Source: DVEG01 sp964405435
Lineage (GTDB): Bacteria > Cyanobacteriota > Cyanobacteriia > Cyanobacteriales > Oscillatoriaceae
Length of the DNA stretch: 64,000 bases
Direction of reading: 5' to 3'
NCBI GenBank assembly: GCA_964405435.1
Contig: CAYOOD010000020.1
Span: forward strand, 26,651 to 90,650
The notes beneath the pieces are model-generated. The model was not told the DNA's origin and ran no database searches. It saw only the letters and a program-made list of their open reading frames with translations. Made by a program: the position numbers and the translations under genes. Shown one piece after another: positions 38,109-46,792 of this stretch. Within the stretch, counting starts at the first letter, position 1; each line of letters opens with the position of its first letter.

Positions 38109-38378
38109 GGGCCTAACCAAGGTGGCTAGGCCCGATCGAAAATTAGTGATTGACAAATTAAAAGCTAATCGAAAGAAATCGAACTGAAAAGAAATCGAAC
38201 TGAAACGAGTGTCAACAATCTACAACTAGGGTGGACAAATTACAACAGGCTTCTAGACAGGAGACACCGAATCTAGGCCCATTACTAGCTCAACTGTTTT
38301 TTCACTCCCTCCTGTTTAACTCTACCGTTTGGAGATGTTTTACGCTCTTTTTGGTGTCCAGTATTAACGTAGCACGGC
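38109..38378. repeat. Structured duplicated element, copy 1
   Basis: Blocks in order: hairpin GGGCCTA...TAGGCCC (38109-38133); 22-bp block beginning caatctacaactaggg (38216-38237); gacaggagacaccg (38256-38269); tttttggtgtc (38348-38358) whose GGTGTC can pair with GACACC of the previous block; tagcacggc (38370-38378). All recur in the same order in copy 2. Confidence 0.65.
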
Positions 38379-38424
38379 TGCGATCGGGTGACAAGCAGAT
38401 TTTACGAAACTTAATAATTTAGTG

Positions 38425-38690
<266 letters not shown>

Positions 38691-38725
38691 CGTTAAATTC
38701 TTCAACACTCAGCCGAAGCCGAAGA

Positions 38726-38845
38726 GCACTCTTTACTCAGCACTCAGCACTCTTTACTCAGCACTCTTTACTCAGCACTGACGCACTCAGCACTCTTTAC
38801 TCAGCACTGACGCACTCAGCACTCTTTACTCAGCACTGACGCACT
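38726..38845. repeat. Heptameric STRR array (TCAGCAC)n with higher-order unit
   Basis: TCAGCACTCTTTACTCAGCAC blocks alternate with ctgacgcac, giving a higher-order unit of about 30 bases. Same heptamer as at 1689-1760, 27957-27982 and 44240-44284. Confidence 0.9.
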
Positions 38846-38874
38846 CCACACTCGACACCCCCCGAAAATGCGTA

Positions 38875-39295
38875 GGGTCTAGCCAGACGAGACTAGACCC
38901 ATTTAACGATAAGGATGTGATTAATCAATGAATTGAGCTTCTTTCAGTCCTTGAAAAGAGTTGGCGCGATCGTGTATGCAGCCTGCCTTCCATTCTAGCA
39001 GGTGCTGGCGCTTATGTTGGAATTCATAAGGGCCGAAAAGCGCTCTAATGAAGGATGGACAATCTACAACTAGGGTGGACATCTCGCAGCTCGGCCTTAT
39101 TGGTTCTACCGCGATCTTTTTCTTCCGACTTGCGGTTTGGCTTTGCCCAGGGAGCTGAACGTTTTGCCACTTCTGATTTGCGGTAGCGGGTTCGCTGCAT
39201 CTGGACTTTCGACAGGAGACACCGGGTCTGAGTCCTTTGACTGATTGACTGCTGACTATTTATTTTTTTGGTGTCTGGTATCAAATTAGCACGGC
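38875..39295. repeat. Structured duplicated element, copy 2
   Basis: Hairpin GGGTCTAG...CTAGACCC (38875-38900), with paired base changes relative to copy 1; block caatctacaactaggg... (39060-39081); gacaggagacaccg (39211-39224); tttttggtgtctggtat (from 39266), whose GGTGTCT pairs with AGACACC; tagcacggc (39287-39295). About 110 extra bases sit between the second and third blocks compared with copy 1. Confidence 0.65.
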
Positions 39296-39768
39296 ATCCC
39301 CTGGCCGGCAAGCACCTTTTACATATTTTTTCGTTTTTTTACAATTGGTAGCATTCAGAAACGTTACTTAACATTGTAGTGAGTAGCGACTCAAAGAATG
39401 CGCAAAAATTCTAGTGTTTTCTTCAGATTGCTGTGGCGGGTGGGTGGGAGCTTTGCCGGGATTGGGGGATTGGGGGATTAGGGGGACAAGTTTTCTGTGA
39501 GGAGGCGAGCCTTCTGGTTAAAGCTGACAGAACGCTAGGCATTTGACAGCGCTTCTGCTGGGAAGTAGCAGGGCTTGGCAGCAGTAAAGGCAGGGAGGCG
39601 CTCCCGATTTCGCAGCTACAGCCGTATCTAACCGATGAGAGAGGAAAAACAGAGTTTCTTGTGATATGCTAGCTGAGGGCGGGGGTGAAAAAAGAATTGA
39701 ATCTCTAGAAAAGACTGAAAAATCGGCTCACTCGGACTCCCGCAAAACTGAAGTGAGGAAAGAGTCAG

Positions 39769-41229
39769 ATGGCTGTAATAGAAGTTTTGGAGCGAATTTC
39801 CGATACGGTTTGGGAAATTCCGGTTTCCTACAAAGAAGGAATGCGCGTACCCGCCCGAATTTACGGCACGGAAAAATTGATCCGGGAAATGGACGATGCC
39901 GTTTACGATCAAGTCACGAACGTTGCGACGCTTCCGGGCATCACTAAATACGCTTTGTGTATGCCAGACGGACACTTCGGCTATGGATTTCCCATCGGCG
40001 GAGTGGCGGCAATGGATGTGGAGCATGGGGGCGTTATCTCTCCGGGCGGCATCGGATTTGATATCAATTGCGGGATGCGCTTGGTGGTGACAAATTTAAC
40101 CTACGATGATGTCAAGCCCCACATCAAAGAACTGGTAGATCGACTGTATCAAAGAGTGCCGGCGGGAGTGGGCAGCAAGGGGTTTGTGAAATTGTCGCGA
40201 TCGGAGTTTCGCAAAGTCGTGGAAGAAGGGGCTCGCTGGTGCGTGGAAAATGATTACGGCTGGGAGGAAGATTTAGAACTGACTGAGGAAAACGGCTGCA
40301 TTCAGGGAGCCGATGCCTCGAAGATTAGCGACAAAGCGATCGATCGCGGCTTCAATCAAATCGGGACTCTAGGCTCTGGCAACCACTATTTAGAAATTCA
40401 AGTAGCGAAACCGGAAAATATTTTCGATCGCAAGCTTGCCGAGCAAATGGGCATTACCATCCCCAATCAAGTCGTGGTGATGTTCCACTGCGGCAGCCGG
40501 GGATTTGGCCATCAGGTGGCCACCGATTACCTGCAAGTTTTCCTGAAAGTGATGGAAAGCAAGTATGGAATCAAAATATTAGATAGAGAACTCGCCTGCG
40601 CCCCGTTCGACTCTCCAGAAGGGCAAGCGTATTTTACAGCCATGAAGTGCGGGCTGAATATGTCGTTTGCGAACCGGCAGGTAATATTGCACCGCATCCG
40701 GGAAGTGTTTTCGGAAATATTCGGGCGATCGCCAGAAGATATGGACATGCGGATGGTTTACGACGTCGCGCACAATACCGCCAAATTAGAGCGTCACGTC
40801 GTTGACGGCGTAGAGCGATCACTCCTCGTACACCGCAAGGGAGCGACGCGGGCATTTGCGCCGGGAATGGCAGGCGTGCCCGAAAAGTACGCAGCGATCG
40901 GACAGCCGATTATTATTGGCGGCAGCATGGAAACCGGCTCTTATTTACTAGCAGGCGTGCCGGGAGGGGCAGAAACATTCTTCAGCACCGCTCACGGCAG
41001 CGGGAGAACCATGAGCCGCACGAAAGCGCGAAAAACTTGGCGCGGCGAAAAACTGCAACAAGATTTGGAGAAGCAAGGGATTTACGTTCGCGCCACCTCT
41101 TGGAGCGGATTGGCGGAAGAAGCCGGCGGAGCCTACAAAGACATCGACGACGTAATCGAAGCCGCCGAATTAGCGGGGATTAGCAAAAAAATTGTGCGGT
41201 TTACGCCGATTGGAAATATCAAAGGATAA
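39769..41229 (+). CDS. rtcB: RtcB family RNA ligase
   Basis: 486 residues, full length. RtcB joins RNA 2',3'-cyclic phosphate or 3'-phosphate ends to 5'-OH ends using GTP and Mn2+. Metal and catalytic residues are present: D98 and C101 in GFDINCGMR, H206 in GSGNH, H240 in FHCGSRG, H335 in DVAHN, H409 in TAHGSGR (the guanylylated His in characterised homologs), and the penultimate Lys485 in GNIKG. It is the first gene of a tight cluster: the G3E GTPase starts 3 bases after its stop, and archease, the known RtcB activator, follows. The assignment is firm. The physiological RNA (tRNA repair, rRNA damage) cannot be read from the sequence. Confidence 0.95.
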   Translation: MAVIEVLERISDTVWEIPVSYKEGMRVPARIYGTEKLIREMDDAVYDQVTNVATLPGITKYALCMPDGHFGYGFPIGGVAAMDVEHGGVISPGGIGFDINCGMRLVVTNLTYDDVKPHIKELVDRLYQRVPAGVGSKGFVKLSRSEFRKVVEEGARWCVENDYGWEEDLELTEENGCIQGADASKISDKAIDRGFNQIGTLGSGNHYLEIQVAKPENIFDRKLAEQMGITIPNQVVVMFHCGSRGFGHQVATDYLQVFLKVMESKYGIKILDRELACAPFDSPEGQAYFTAMKCGLNMSFANRQVILHRIREVFSEIFGRSPEDMDMRMVYDVAHNTAKLERHVVDGVERSLLVHRKGATRAFAPGMAGVPEKYAAIGQPIIIGGSMETGSYLLAGVPGGAETFFSTAHGSGRTMSRTKARKTWRGEKLQQDLEKQGIYVRATSWSGLAEEAGGAYKDIDDVIEAAELAGISKKIVRFTPIGNIKG

Positions 41230-41232
41230 ATT

Positions 41233-42117
41233 ATGCAGGGACGCACGCCGCTGACTGTAATAACGGGACCGCTGGGAAGCGGAAAAACAACGCTACTGCG
41301 CCATATTTTGGACAGTTTCCCCAAAAAAATCGCCATTTTGATGAATGAATTTGGCGAGATTGCGATCGACAGCAAAATTATCGCTGGGAAAAACGTGCAA
41401 ATGGCTGACCTCGGTGGCGGCTGCGTCTGCTGCTCCCTGCTGGGGGAGTTTGAAGCCGCCGTGACGGAAATCCTCGATACCGTCGCTCCGGATAATCTCG
41501 TCGTGGAAACAACAGGCGTCGCCGAGCCAGACGCGCTGGTGTTTGACATTCAGGAGAGTTTGCCGAGAGTGCGCTTGGATGGCGTGGTGACGGTTATCGA
41601 CGCCGACGCGATGGTGAAGTATCCCAGCACCGGGCACACGACGCGGCTGCAAATCGAAGCCGCCGACGCGATTCTCCTAAATAAGGTAGATTTGGTGTCG
41701 GAGAGCGAACTAGAAGCGATCGCGCAAAAATTGCAACGCTTCAACGAAACTGCCGAGATATTTCGCGCCGTCAGGTGTCGCGTCGATCCCGACTTGCTAT
41801 TTGGCATCGGCAGGGAACGGGTAGAACAGCCGCCCCATCACGTTCACCAGCCGGAATTTGATTCGTTTGTTTATACGTCGCCTGCAACATTCGATCGGGC
41901 GCGGTTCGAGGAATTTGCCGATCGCATTTCACCCGATATCTACCGAGCGAAAGGATTTATCCGATTTCCCGAAGGCATCTACCTATTTAATTTTGTCGCG
42001 GGGCGCTGGGATTTAGAGCCCTTCGAGCAAGAAGCAACAGAACTCGTATTTATCGGCAAACAGGCGAAGCAACGCCAAGCCGAAATAATCGAACAGTTAC
42101 AGGAGTGCGAACAGTAG
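41233..42117 (+). CDS. CobW-like G3E family GTPase
   Basis: 294 residues. P-loop GPLGSGKT at 12-19, the CxCC metal-binding motif C64-V-C-C67 in GGGCVCC, ETTG at 92-95 and the guanine-specificity motif NKVD at 150-153. The C-terminal CobW domain is short. G3E GTPases of this type deliver metals (Co, Zn, Ni, Mn candidates) to client enzymes. It sits between rtcB and archease with gaps of 3 bases on either side, so it is very likely co-translated with them. A role in loading RtcB with its metal is an inference from context only. Confidence 0.85.
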   Translation: MQGRTPLTVITGPLGSGKTTLLRHILDSFPKKIAILMNEFGEIAIDSKIIAGKNVQMADLGGGCVCCSLLGEFEAAVTEILDTVAPDNLVVETTGVAEPDALVFDIQESLPRVRLDGVVTVIDADAMVKYPSTGHTTRLQIEAADAILLNKVDLVSESELEAIAQKLQRFNETAEIFRAVRCRVDPDLLFGIGRERVEQPPHHVHQPEFDSFVYTSPATFDRARFEEFADRISPDIYRAKGFIRFPEGIYLFNFVAGRWDLEPFEQEATELVFIGKQAKQRQAEIIEQLQECEQ

Positions 42118-42120
42118 CCC

Positions 42121-42552
42121 ATGCCTTACGAGTTTCTGGAAGATATCGCCACCGCTGATATTGCCTTTCGCGCTTGGGGAAAAGATTTGGAAGAACTCTT
42201 CATCGCAGCGGGCGACGCCACCACCAACACGATGATAGACAATCTGGATGCGATCGCGCCCAACGAAACCCGCCCCTTCAGCTTGGAAAATGACGAGCTG
42301 GATATGTTGCTCTTCAACTTCCTGCAAGAACTTATCTATTATAAAGATAGCGAACAACTTCTACTCAGGGCACAGCAAGTGCAAATTTCGCAGGAAAATA
42401 ACATGCACCAGCTCAAAGCAGTCACTGCTGGAGAACCCCTCGATCCCGACAAACACGAACAGCGCGTCGATGTCAAAGCCGTTACCTTGCACCGCTTCCA
42501 ATTGCAAAAAACCGCCAACGGTTGGGAGACATTCGTCATTCTGGATATTTAA
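42121..42552 (+). CDS. Archease (RtcB activator)
   Basis: 143 residues. The start MPYEFLEDIATADIAFRAWG matches the archease N-terminus, with conserved Asp residues that bind Ca2+ in homologs (D8, D13) and the terminal TVILDI-like strand FVILDI. Archease speeds RtcB guanylylation and gives multiple turnover. It follows the GTPase by 3 bases. Length is normal for the family. Confidence 0.9.
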   Translation: MPYEFLEDIATADIAFRAWGKDLEELFIAAGDATTNTMIDNLDAIAPNETRPFSLENDELDMLLFNFLQELIYYKDSEQLLLRAQQVQISQENNMHQLKAVTAGEPLDPDKHEQRVDVKAVTLHRFQLQKTANGWETFVILDI

Positions 42553-42616
42553 AAACGGTGAGGTACTCTCCCCAATCCCCCAATCCCGGCAACCCTCCAC
42601 AACAATCTTAACAAAA

Positions 42617-42646
42617 TTGACGAGATCGTCGAGCTTGTAGTATAAT
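42617..42646 (+). promoter_or_regulatory. Sigma70-type promoter before the RlaP-type gene
   Basis: TTGACG (42617-42622) and TATAAT (42641-42646), spacer 18 bases, about 70 bases before the TTG start at 42715. Strong consensus match, so the nucleotidyltransferase gene can be transcribed apart from rtcB-archease. Confidence 0.7.
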
Positions 42647-42714
42647 GTAACATACAGGCGATCGCCTGCACATCTCTCAAACCTGCTGCACCCACCGCCA
42701 CAGGAGGATTCTAC

Positions 42715-43818
42715 TTGCAAAGAACTACCGTCGAATCGCGATTAATCTTGCTCGCCCTTACAGGCAGTCACGCCTACGGCACGGCAACCCCTGCCTCTGA
42801 CTTCGACTATAAAGGCGTCTTTATCGCCCCGAAAGACTATTACTTGGGCTTTAAATTGTTCGAGCAGAAAGATAGCGGCTGGGATGAACCCGGAAGCGGG
42901 CTTTTTCCGATGTTAGATGGCATCAAAGACTGTACCGTTTATGAATTGAGAAAATTTTTATCCCTCGTCGGCAACAACAATCCCAATATTTTAGAAACGC
43001 TCTGGATGGAAAGAGATTTCTACGCCTGCGTTTCTCCCGTGGGCGAGAAACTGCTATCCTACCGCGAAGCCTTTTTGTCTCAAAAAGTCCGGGGTTCTTT
43101 CGCCGGCTATGCCTACGCGCAAATCAAGCGCGTAGAAACTCACAGAAAATGGCTCCTACACCCGCCCGAAAAAAAGCCTGTTCCGCAGGATTTCGGGCTC
43201 AATGAAGACCATTATAAGCCCTTAACAAAAACAGAAGTCAACGCTTTTATCGAATTTCTTTACATGCTCGTGCGCGACTGTATCGAATTTTTGGAGCCGG
43301 CGGAACAGTTCAGAACTCTGCTGCTCGAAAAGATTGACTATAAGGGCATTCTCAAGCAGCATCCCTTGTCAGAGGAGGTGTTGCCGAAGGTGCAGGAATA
43401 TACGAGAGCAACGAATGATTTTATTCACCTGCTGCACGTCTCGCAATCGTACCGACAAGCCCTAAATGAATGGGAGTCTTACTGCAAGTGGAAGTCGGAA
43501 AGGAACCCGCAAAGAAAGGCTTTAGAAGCCAAATGCGGCTTTGATTCAAAGCACATGTCGCACTGCATTCGGCTCTTGCGGATGGGGATAGAGGTGCTGC
43601 GAGATGGCGTGCTGAATGTCAACCGGAAAACTGCGGGCGATGCCGGAGAGTTGCTGTCGATTAGAAGCGGAGATGTTTCTTATGAAGAGGTGAAAGAGCT
43701 GGCGGATTCCCTATTTGAGGAACTCAAAAGCGTGAAAACCAATCTGCCGGAGCATGTGGATAAAGAATTTCTCAACCAGGTTTGTGTAGAGTTGGTAGAA
43801 ATGATGGGTTGGGATTGA
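42715..43818 (+). CDS. RlaP-type nucleotidyltransferase (Pol beta superfamily)
   Basis: 367 residues from a TTG start, chosen because AGGAGG lies 7 bases upstream. The nucleotidyltransferase signature is clear: GSHAYG at 17-22 and the catalytic D29-x-D31 in SDFDYKG. The remaining helical region is typical of the RNA-ligase-associated Pol beta family (PF10127, RlaP). RlaP was predicted to modify RNA ends in RNA repair gene clusters, which fits its place behind rtcB and archease. It has its own promoter. The reaction and substrate are not known. Confidence 0.85.
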   Translation: MQRTTVESRLILLALTGSHAYGTATPASDFDYKGVFIAPKDYYLGFKLFEQKDSGWDEPGSGLFPMLDGIKDCTVYELRKFLSLVGNNNPNILETLWMERDFYACVSPVGEKLLSYREAFLSQKVRGSFAGYAYAQIKRVETHRKWLLHPPEKKPVPQDFGLNEDHYKPLTKTEVNAFIEFLYMLVRDCIEFLEPAEQFRTLLLEKIDYKGILKQHPLSEEVLPKVQEYTRATNDFIHLLHVSQSYRQALNEWESYCKWKSERNPQRKALEAKCGFDSKHMSHCIRLLRMGIEVLRDGVLNVNRKTAGDAGELLSIRSGDVSYEEVKELADSLFEELKSVKTNLPEHVDKEFLNQVCVELVEMMGWD

Positions 43819-43892
43819 ACTTAGGAGGGGCGCGTAGCAGAATCGCCCCTCTTCTATTTTGCAAGTAGATAGGCATAAAAAAAAGAAAGGCT

Positions 43893-43925
43893 AGAAACCC
43901 GGCTTCTCGAAGAAGCCGGGTTTCT
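43893..43925. repeat. AGAAACCCGG palindromic repeat, copy b
   Basis: AGAAACCCGGCTTCT followed by cga and AGAAGCCGGGTTTCT: a perfect 15-bp stem. It lies between the convergent RlaP-type gene and the small Cys-rich membrane gene and may serve both as a transcript end. Confidence 0.85.
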
Positions 43926-43957
43926 GAAGGAAACTAGATTTTGGTAAATGTTAAAAT

Positions 43958-44221
43958 CTAGATTTCCCAGTTGCTTTGAATGTCGGGAGCGGCGGGTGTG
44001 GGAGGGTTGATTTCCTCAGAGCGATCGCGACTTGTTAAGCTGAGAATTAGCGCGATCGCGATCGCAACTCCGAGCAGGGTTCCCAAGGGGAAACTTTCTT
44101 CTCGTTCCGGATATTGTTCGCAGGTGGTACAGAAGCAAATATCCGAATTCTCTTTGTGGATGATGAGGTGGCAGGGAAGTCGCGATCTGATGCCGCTGTT
44201 TCTGTACGGACATTTTATCAC
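43958..44221 (-). CDS. Small Cys-rich single-pass membrane protein, unknown function
   Basis: 87 residues from GTG 44221, supported by AAGGAGG 5 bases upstream. The N-terminal half has six Cys (C4, C17, C29, C31, C34 and neighbours, in CPY, PCH and CFCTTC contexts), suggesting a small metal-binding or disulfide site. A hydrophobic segment (about 47-64, LGTLLGVAIAIALILSL) and a polar tail follow. I do not recognise the family. Confidence 0.6.
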   Translation of the reverse strand: MIKCPYRNSGIRSRLPCHLIIHKENSDICFCTTCEQYPEREESFPLGTLLGVAIAIALILSLTSRDRSEEINPPTPAAPDIQSNWEI

Positions 44222-44239
44222 AATTGCCTCCTTGTTATA

Positions 44240-44284
44240 GTGCTGAGTGAAAAAGTGCTGAGTGCTGAGTGCTGAGTGCTGAGT
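44240..44284. repeat. Heptameric STRR array (GTGCTGA)n
   Basis: Complement of the TCAGCAC heptamer, about five units, located directly upstream of the small Cys-rich gene, within its likely leader or promoter. Confidence 0.85.
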
Positions 44285-44308
44285 AGAAGAGGTGCGAGAA
44301 AGTGAGAT

Positions 44309-44665
44309 TTAACCGTGCCAGGTAGAAGGGGCATATTCTGCCGCTGGCAAAGGCGGAATGTGGCGCGCCATCCATTCCAAATTTTTGTGAAAAACGTGCT
44401 GGATGGCTTGACAAATTAAGGCTTCCATGCCAGCTTTTTCCCAGGTGGAACGGTAGAGGGCATCAAAGGTAATGGAAATTTTCTGCCCCTCTTCTAAGGT
44501 GATGTAGGTATTTTTCGTGCGGGTGAGGATGTAGGCGATCGCTTCTTGTCGGATGTCGGGGTGGGCGAACATCTGCCGATAGGGATGGTGAGGAAATGTC
44601 GCTAAGACGGTTTCGAGGCGCGCGATCGCAACTTGTTCGGTGAGGTTGACGATTATTTTAGACAT
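44309..44665 (-). CDS. Small protein resembling cyanobacterial ComFB-like proteins
   Basis: 118 residues from ATG 44665. A longer frame up to 44938 reads backwards into the palindromic repeat and the cupin gene and is not believed. Features: VNLTEQVAIARLETVLATFP, PDIRQEAIAYILTR, and an end reading EYAPSTWHG. This resembles the late-competence ComFB family as found in cyanobacteria, but the match is from memory of the pattern. There is no signal peptide. Function unknown. Confidence 0.55.
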   Translation of the reverse strand: MSKIIVNLTEQVAIARLETVLATFPHHPYRQMFAHPDIRQEAIAYILTRTKNTYITLEEGQKISITFDALYRSTWEKAGMEALICQAIQHVFHKNLEWMARHIPPLPAAEYAPSTWHG

Positions 44666-44698
44666 GGCGGTAAATCCGGTTAATGGTTGAGGGTGTAG

Positions 44699-44731
44699 AG
44701 AAACCGAGTTTCTCGAAGAAACCCGGTTTCT
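44699..44731. repeat. AGAAACCCGG palindromic repeat, copy c
   Basis: AGAAACCGAGTTTCT then cga and AGAAACCCGGTTTCT. Lies between the cupin stop and the ComFB-like start. Diverged in the left arm compared with copies a and b. Confidence 0.75.
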
Positions 44732-44738
44732 GAGTTCA

Positions 44739-45245
44739 TCAGTTCGGGCGGGCGGGAGCGTAAACGTGGAGGCTAACCACTTTAGCGGGAGAATTATTTG
44801 CGAGTTGGTGATACTGGTAGCGTTCCGTTGTGGCAAAGCCGCCTTTGCTGAGTTCTGTGGCGCGGCAGAGGAGGATATCTTCCCCGGAAATTTCGTAGAG
44901 TTCCTCAGTGATAGTTCCGCGCAGCACGCGGGTGACATTGAGCGCGCTTGCGGTGTGGGCGTGGATGCCCGATGCTTGCCCCGGGAGCCAGCAGCAGGTG
45001 ATGATTTCTACCGCGTCATTGCGGGCGACAGACTTGTAAAAGTAGCGATCGCCGCTCTTAAACAAAATGAATTTGTCGAGGAAGGCGTCGCTCAACTGCA
45101 GGCGGGCGACGAGATTATGCAACTGCTCGATTTTCAGTTCGTGCGGCGGGATGTCTGCCATCTCGGCGAGGAACGCTTCCAGAGATAGGGGGCGGGTGGG
45201 CAACACCTTCGTTGAGGGTTGCGGGGACTGCTGAAAATGGGCCAT
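44739..45245 (-). CDS. Cysteine dioxygenase-like cupin protein
   Basis: 168 residues from ATG 45245, which has GAGGAGG 9 bases upstream; the ATG at 45293 lacks a site. It is a single cupin with the CDO-type iron site: H95 and H97 in SGIHAHTAS and H160 in VVSLHVY. CDO oxidises cysteine to cysteine sulfinate. The Cys that forms the Cys-Tyr cofactor in mammalian CDO corresponds to Leu102 here, as in bacterial thiol dioxygenases, which lack the crosslink. The substrate may be another thiol. Confidence 0.75.
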   Translation of the reverse strand: MAHFQQSPQPSTKVLPTRPLSLEAFLAEMADIPPHELKIEQLHNLVARLQLSDAFLDKFILFKSGDRYFYKSVARNDAVEIITCCWLPGQASGIHAHTASALNVTRVLRGTITEELYEISGEDILLCRATELSKGGFATTERYQYHQLANNSPAKVVSLHVYAPARPN

Positions 45246-45409
45246 GATTTTTTGCCTCCTCGTCAGGTGAATTTGTGTCACTAAATCCATCAAACTCCCC
45301 TGCTATATGCGTTTGAGGCTGAGAACTAACTGCGTTTATATAACTTGTGGCGGACTTTTGAATGACTTTCAATTGGGTATAATTTAGGAAATTTTCTAGT
45401 GACTGGGAT

Positions 45410-46792
45410 ATGTCCCGCTCGATAAGGCTTGCCGCCCAACACCGTTCTAAAGCCCTTATGGCTCTGAAGCGTCAGCGCTTTCCCAGCCAAAAAGCGCTGC
45501 AAAGAAATTTAGGGTTCTCCTACACTACTGTCAACAGATTCTTTAAGAGCAAACCTATTGATTTGGGGTATTTTGTCGAAATTAGTGAAAAATTGGGGCT
45601 AGACTGGCAAGAGATAGGCGATTTGTCCGAAGATGCCGAATTGTTAGCAGACGAGCAGGAAGCAGCAGCCCCTCCAGCAGAGACGCAACAACAGGTTGCG
45701 CCCCTACCCGCAGCCCCGCAAGCTCCCGCGCCCGCGCCAACGACTCCTTCCCACAACCTTCACAGAGGGTTTGGCGTCAAGCGCGAACGGTTCATCGGGC
45801 GCGACACACAACTGGCAGAACTCCACGAGCGGTTGCAGCAACATGACTCGGTGGCAATTGTGGGGATGGGCGGCGCGGGCAAAACAGAGTTGTCGATTCA
45901 GTATGCCTGGAGGCACTTGCACGCTTATTCGGGAGGCGCGTGCTGGTTGCGGGCTTTCGACTGGAAAATCAAGCTCGTGGACTTTGCCCTCTCGCGTTTC
46001 CCGAATTTCCGCATCCCCGACGGGCTCGCACTCGACGCTCGAGTCGATTACTGCTGGCGGCACTGGCCGCCGGGGAACGTTCTGCTAGTATTGGATGATG
46101 TGACCGACTATCACGAGCAGGTGAGAGACAGCCTGCCGGCAGACTCGCGGTTTAAGGTGCTGATGACGACGCGACAAGCCTTTACAGATTATGTACATCC
46201 GTTTCCCTTGGGGGTGCTGGAGCCTGACGACGCCCTGGAGCTTTTAAACACTCTGGTGCAGCAACAACCAGAACGGTTTAAACGGCAGCCGGATGATGCG
46301 CGGCGCTTGTGCAAGTGGCTGGGCTATTTGCCGTTGGGGTTGGAGTTGGTGGGGCGATATTTAAATGCGGAACCGGATGTATCGCTGCAAGAGATGCTAC
46401 TCTGGCTGCAGCACAAAGCACTCCAGCACGCCGCTCTCCAGCGAGAAGAGGTCGATCCGCAAAAGGTGATGACGGCGGAGCGCGGGGTAGAGGCGGCGTT
46501 TGCGTTGAGTTGGGAGCGGTTGAAGCCACAGAGCCAGCGCTTGGGCAAGATGCTGAGCTTATTTGGCTTGGCTCCGATTCCTTGGGAGTATGCGGAACGG
46601 GCGGAACAGTATCGCAGCCAACTGGCGCAGTCGGGCGAGGGCTTCAATCGCGATAGTTTGCGGGGAGCGAGAAGGGAATTGGTGTATTTCCATTTGCTCA
46701 AACAAAGCGCCGAAAAAACCTACGAGTTGCATTCCCTGATTCGCAAATTTTTTCAGAGCAAGCTGGAGGATTCCGATGTTGCAGCAAACTGA
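45410..46792 (+). CDS. NB-ARC STAND ATPase with N-terminal HTH-like domain
   Basis: 460 residues. Residues 1-75 look like a helix-turn-helix or small effector domain (KALQRNLGFSYTTVNRFF). A Pro/Ala/Gln linker (85-115) follows, then an NB-ARC module: Walker A GMGGAGKT at 152-159, Walker B VLLVLDD at 224-230, MTTR sensor at 252-255, GLPL-like GYLPLGLEL at 305-313, and a winged-helix part. STAND proteins act as signal switches, with repeats sensing a trigger. The repeat part seems to be encoded by the next ORF, which overlaps the last 17 bases in another frame. In relatives both parts are usually one chain. Confidence 0.85.
   Translation: MSRSIRLAAQHRSKALMALKRQRFPSQKALQRNLGFSYTTVNRFFKSKPIDLGYFVEISEKLGLDWQEIGDLSEDAELLADEQEAAAPPAETQQQVAPLPAAPQAPAPAPTTPSHNLHRGFGVKRERFIGRDTQLAELHERLQQHDSVAIVGMGGAGKTELSIQYAWRHLHAYSGGACWLRAFDWKIKLVDFALSRFPNFRIPDGLALDARVDYCWRHWPPGNVLLVLDDVTDYHEQVRDSLPADSRFKVLMTTRQAFTDYVHPFPLGVLEPDDALELLNTLVQQQPERFKRQPDDARRLCKWLGYLPLGLELVGRYLNAEPDVSLQEMLLWLQHKALQHAALQREEVDPQKVMTAERGVEAAFALSWERLKPQSQRLGKMLSLFGLAPIPWEYAERAEQYRSQLAQSGEGFNRDSLRGARRELVYFHLLKQSAEKTYELHSLIRKFFQSKLEDSDVAAN

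Noticed and set aside
39045..39311. Minus-strand frame of 88 codons
   Set aside because: It runs through the second copy of the structured element. The first copy has stops in the corresponding frame, so it is not under coding selection.
44309..44938. 209-codon version of the ComFB-like gene
   Set aside because: The extra N-terminal part lies over the palindromic repeat and the cupin gene. ATG 44665 gives the natural family start.
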